Part shown: positions 61,401 to 64,000 of the stretch, piece by piece
Numbering within the stretch: position 1 is the first letter of the stretch
Layout of the letters: every line of letters starts with the position of its first letter
Source: Clostridium yunnanense
Lineage (GTDB): Bacteria; Bacillota; Clostridia; Clostridiales; Clostridiaceae
Reading direction: 5' to 3'
DNA: 64,000 nt
Assembly: GCF_016595795.1 (NCBI RefSeq)
Contig: NZ_JAENHN010000023.1
Span: 124,001 to 188,000, forward strand
Notes under the pieces: model-generated
What the model saw: only the letters and a program-made list of their open reading frames with translations
Told to the model about the DNA's origin: nothing
Databases searched by the model: none
Program-made: the position numbers and the translations under genes

Positions 61401-63885
61401 AAATGTAGCACCAAAAATATTTGTAAATACTGCACCAACAGCAAATAAAGATACTTTTAGTATTGATGAAGACAAGAGTTTAGTGGGAGTTGTTAAAGGT
61501 TCAGATATCGATGAAGATAACTTAACATACTACTTAGTAACAGGTCCAACTCATGGAACCTTGATATTTAATGAAGATGGAACTTTTACTTATACTCCAG
61601 ATAAAGATTACAACGGAAAAGACAGTTTTACTTTTAAGGTAAATGACGGATATGTATATTCAGCACCAGCCACAGTAAACTTAACAGTAAAACCAGTAAA
61701 TGATGCACCTACATCAGCTGAAAGTTATACAAAAACAACGCCTTATAATAAAGCTGTTTCTGGAACAGTGGTAGGAAGTGATATAGATAATGATGAACTT
61801 AACTACTCTGTAGCAGAAATCAATAAACCAGTTCATGGAATAGTTAGCATTAATCCTATTACAGGTCAGTGGACATATACTCCGAATAAAGGTTTCAGTG
61901 GTAATGATAGTTTCAAGGTAATTGTAAGCGATGGAAATGGAGGAACAGCAGTATCTACTGTTTATATAAAGGTACTTAATGCTGATCCAATAGTAGAAAA
62001 CTACTCAAGAAGTACGACCATAAATAAAGCTGTATCAGATAGTGTAGTTGCAATAGACGAGAATGAAGATAACTTAACTTACTCTATAGTTAGTTCACCA
62101 AGCAACGGAACTGTAAGCTTAGATAATAGTAGTGGAAGATGGATCTATACACCAAAGACTGGCTTTAGCGGTTTGGATAGTTTTAAGGTAGAAGTAAATG
62201 ATGGTAATGGCGGAGTTGCTGTGTCTAATATAAGCGTAAATGTTTCTGCAACCTTGAACTTAATTGGCAATATTACTGATCAGGTTACAGGTAATATATT
62301 AGTAGACTCTACTGTTGAACTTAGAGATTCATCAAACACATTAATAGCTACAGTTAATACCAATAGTAATGGTAACTATTACTTTAAGAATGTAAAACTG
62401 GGTAATTATGTTTTGGTAGTTAAAAACGCTAAATATAGTACTCAAACTCTTGCGTTGACAGTAGCAACGGGTAATACTAATACAGATGAAATTAGAAAAG
62501 ATGCTAATTTGGTTAATTTTGTAATAAATTTAGCAGCTAACCCAAAAGTGATAAAAGGTGATGGAGTTCAAACTACTATCTTAACTGCAAAAATTACCGA
62601 TAAGAATAACAAACCTTTGGCTAATACAACAGTAACTTTTAGTGCTTCAATGGGAAGTTTTCCTAATGGAAGTATAGTAAAAACTGATGAGAATGGAATT
62701 GCTACAATAGTATATAAATCAGCAAAAATTGAAGGTACTGAAAATGTTAGTATACCAGTAATAGCTACAGTTGAAGATAAATCAAGAGGTTTATATACTT
62801 CTGATAAAATCACTATAACCTTTGAACCAGGAATACTTACAGGAGTTGTTGTGGATAATACTACTCATTTACCTGTAAAAGGTGCAGTTATAGAAATATC
62901 AAAAGATTTTAATAATGATGGAATTCTCGACTTTTATTCAAAAATGATAACTGGAATAGATGGAACATATAAAATTGCTATACCAAAGGGTGGAATAACT
63001 TATGATATAAAGATAACTAAACCTGTGGTAATTGGCGGTGAAACTAAGCTTGTGACTTTTAATCAAAAGAGTACAGTAGATGACATAAAAGGTGATGGAG
63101 GAGAAGTATTTACTTCTGACAAAACCGCAGCTGGAATGGTTTTATTTAAGAAGCCGAACGGGCAAGATACACTACTTAAAGACTACTCAAACCTAAGTTT
63201 TGATGTTTATGACAAGGATAATAACCTAGTTACAGTAGGTATAAATACTCATATATATAATTCAGCAAATGATAAAGGGGTATTTAGTGCTGATGGTTTA
63301 GAAAAAGGAGAAGAATACAAGTTTGCAGTAAAGTATACTTTACCAAATGGCCAAAAGATTATAATAGGAACTATGAATGTATCTATGAGCCAAGATGGTG
63401 AGATTAATTTAAGTTCTGCATTGATTGACCCATATGGAACTATAACTGACAGTATAACTCACAAAATAATAACTAATGTTGATGTGAAATTATATTATGC
63501 AAATACTGCAAGAAATATATTGGCTGGAAGAAAGCCAGGAACACTTGTTGAGCTACCTTCAGTTGCTGAGTTCCCACCAGCAGATAATGCTAACCCTCAG
63601 TTCTCTGATGATTTTGGAAAATATGCATATATGGTATTCCCAGATGCAGATTACATTGTTGTAGCAGCTAAAGATGGGTATGAGACTTATACAAGCCCTA
63701 TTATTTCAGTAGGTAAAGAAATTGTTAGACATGATTTCTCTATGAATTCAAATGCTAAACAACCAGCTATTATTGCAGAATTACCTAAGACAGGATCAGT
63801 AGTTGATATGAATGGCTTGGTAATGCTTGGAACTATATTAATGCTTTCAGGGATGGGGTTAACCTTAAGACCTAAGAAAAATTAA
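58405..63885 (+). CDS. second giant LPXTG cell-wall protein with cadherin-like repeats
   Basis: The 1826-residue surface protein starts at TTG 5 bases after AGGGGTG. It has a signal peptide (1-28, KIIGIIALCLVLYSPVS), a unique N-terminal beta-rich region (about 30-275) whose family I do not recognise, one Ig-like domain (about 278-365) and ten cadherin/VCBS-like repeats (about 366-1280) with YTPNKDYNG.DSFTFKVNDG. After these come carboxypeptidase-regulatory-like domains, a Big_1-type domain (INLAANPKVIKGDGVQTTIL) and LPKTG (codons at 63781-63795) with a membrane anchor and basic tail. From the carboxypeptidase-like region to the end it is clearly paralogous to the protein at 20345-27157. Sortase should attach it to peptidoglycan. 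No riboswitch is seen upstream. Confidence 0.9.
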   Translation: MIRKKAKIIGIIALCLVLYSPVSKVAKATTVITDKTTITNNQSAPWPTKFYPYSKKDGTFISDIYEAYNPGTDLVSSDVLTKGQAGSLPSVYVASDGTNIFFRFRIDASPLAPTAGGFDTSVWQLVIAAEDINNGSSSYGKYVQRVTIGIDGKNPSDDYVYITDGAETNVYKIFKAISNGTAGQQVVPGTRVVKAEGTDPYFLDFQIPISLITDFEKNALGLASPITGNTPVKLYFGTTRAGSISTINKDWMNGTSMNFDDLSTVTLSSISQTLPTINIDGGSSVTATTSTPTISGDTETADGSQIAVTINGHTYNTTVSNKRWSVDVTDPLPNGSYPVTAKVTTSLGNSATANQTLTIAKLNTAPTASNGSLTVIEDTPKIGAMLGNDVDAGTTLSYIIVSGPSHGTVSLGSNGSYTYTPASNYNGTDSFTFKVNDGALDSNVATININTTPVNDKPLANGQSLNINEDTTLNGTVTGSDVDGDSLSYYVVTGPAHGTLTINEDGTFTYKPNKDYNGTDSFTFKSNDGQLDSLPATVNLTVKPINDAPTSNGQTLNTNEDKVLTGTLTGTDIDGDILKYYVVSGTSHGTLNINLDGTFTYTPNKDFNGQDSFTYKVNDGTVDSALATVIINISPVNDAPIAYGQSLNVDEDNVLNDTLTGFDIDGDMLSYYVVTGPTHGILTINEDGTFTYTPNKDYNGQDSFTFKTYDGSEYSTPALVSLTVKPVNDQPIANGKTLSTDEDKILLDILTGTDVDGDGLKYYVVTQPKHGILILNQDGTFTYTPNKDYNGEDSFTFKVNDGSIDSLPATVNLTVDPVNDQPVADGQTLNTDEDTVLAGTLTGSDIDGDSLKYYVATAPKHGTLVINQDGTFTYTPYKDYNGEDSFTFKVNDGNVYSDIATVNLTVNPVNDKPTVLESYKKSTLYNQPVGGTITGNDIDEDILSYYVNENNKPSNGKVSVNEVTGEWTYTPNEGFSGEDTFKVTVDDGKGGTTETIVYINVAPKIFVNTAPTANKDTFSIDEDKSLVGVVKGSDIDEDNLTYYLVTGPTHGTLIFNEDGTFTYTPDKDYNGKDSFTFKVNDGYVYSAPATVNLTVKPVNDAPTSAESYTKTTPYNKAVSGTVVGSDIDNDELNYSVAEINKPVHGIVSINPITGQWTYTPNKGFSGNDSFKVIVSDGNGGTAVSTVYIKVLNADPIVENYSRSTTINKAVSDSVVAIDENEDNLTYSIVSSPSNGTVSLDNSSGRWIYTPKTGFSGLDSFKVEVNDGNGGVAVSNISVNVSATLNLIGNITDQVTGNILVDSTVELRDSSNTLIATVNTNSNGNYYFKNVKLGNYVLVVKNAKYSTQTLALTVATGNTNTDEIRKDANLVNFVINLAANPKVIKGDGVQTTILTAKITDKNNKPLANTTVTFSASMGSFPNGSIVKTDENGIATIVYKSAKIEGTENVSIPVIATVEDKSRGLYTSDKITITFEPGILTGVVVDNTTHLPVKGAVIEISKDFNNDGILDFYSKMITGIDGTYKIAIPKGGITYDIKITKPVVIGGETKLVTFNQKSTVDDIKGDGGEVFTSDKTAAGMVLFKKPNGQDTLLKDYSNLSFDVYDKDNNLVTVGINTHIYNSANDKGVFSADGLEKGEEYKFAVKYTLPNGQKIIIGTMNVSMSQDGEINLSSALIDPYGTITDSITHKIITNVDVKLYYANTARNILAGRKPGTLVELPSVAEFPPADNANPQFSDDFGKYAYMVFPDADYIVVAAKDGYETYTSPIISVGKEIVRHDFSMNSNAKQPAIIAELPKTGSVVDMNGLVMLGTILMLSGMGLTLRPKKN

Positions 63886-63903
63886 TTAAATATCAGTATC
63901 TAT

Positions 63904-63943
63904 AAAAGGTTGTTGAAGAATTATAAATTTCAACAACCTTTTA
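63904..63943 (+). terminator. terminator after the second adhesin gene
   Basis: AAAAGGTTGTTGAA (63904-63917) pairs with TTCAACAACCTTTT (63929-63942). Confidence 0.88.
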
Positions 63944-63945
63944 AC

Positions 63946-64000
63946 TGTATAGCAAGTTATAGGGTTTTCCTCATATACAGTGGGAAAGGCAGATGCTTTA
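63946..64000 (+). other. start of a structured leader cut by the window edge
   Basis: ACTGTATA (about 63944-63951) pairs with TATACAGT (about 63973-63980), with GGTTTTCCTC in the loop, followed by GGAAAGGCAGATGCTTTA at the edge. The last segment resembles those before the terminators at 29637 and 53425, and TTTTCCTCATATACA resembles part of module D. Confidence 0.35.

Overview
The window looks like a chromosomal segment of a low-GC, spore-forming Clostridium-type Firmicute. Evidence for this is the AT-rich intergenic DNA, strong GGAGG-type ribosome binding sites, TTG/GTG starts, a class II cyclic-di-GMP (c-di-GMP) riboswitch, LPXTG surface proteins, a likely alpha/beta-type spore protein gene and a MASE3 histidine kinase of the kind seen as orphan sporulation kinases. 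I cannot name a species. I see no rRNA, tRNA, CRISPR array, prophage or complete insertion sequence.

Layout. 1-2765: end of a PadR regulator, two DUF1048 proteins, a cysteine-rich KTR protein with its own terminator, and a DrrAB-type ABC exporter. 2849-7048: palindromic repeat, FMN riboswitch and the ribD-ribE-ribBA-ribH operon. 7129-10667: MarR regulator with a VOC protein, an orphan phage-type replication protein and a membrane glycosyltransferase. 10668-13567: a long structured leader and an ABC-F ribosome-protection protein. 13709-19782: two secreted glucanases of opposite orientation (GH64 beta-1,3 and GH87 alpha-1,3), the first carrying a perfect cre-like operator. 19921-27157: promoter, c-di-GMP-II riboswitch with terminator, and a 2270-residue LPXTG adhesin. 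27524-38375: GH5 glucanase, chemoreceptor with structured leader, heterodimeric ABC exporter, alpha/beta hydrolase, and the divergent Nramp transporter/MntR pair. 38460-42578: HAD phosphatase, NarL-type two-component system with a CPBP protease, unknown protein. 43073-50653: oleate hydratase and TetR regulator, a repeat-domain potassium channel fusion, EamA transporter, DUF1284 and FAD oxidoreductase. 50919-56344: CHASE4-PAS-GGDEF-HD-GYP protein, MASE3 kinase, spore protein. 56589-63885: two P-loop proteins and a second large LPXTG adhesin.

How it fits together. The strongest theme is c-di-GMP and the cell surface: one protein predicted to make and break c-di-GMP (50919-53354) and one adhesin under an apparent c-di-GMP ON switch (20060-27157). 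A second adhesin shares the same C-terminal half but has no recognisable riboswitch. A second theme is use of glucans of fungal or plant walls (GH64, GH87, GH5), probably under catabolite control. Riboflavin synthesis is under FMN control.

The least explained content is non-coding. There is a family of ~97-bp dumbbell palindromes (29362, 42943, 44757, and half a copy at 13281), one of which sits inside a terminator hairpin. There is a pair of 98-bp elements about 80% identical (2849, 27392). A recurring leader module lies next to terminators (3339, 20187, with fragments near 29619, 53407 and 63946). The ABC-F and chemoreceptor genes each have an undescribed structured leader.
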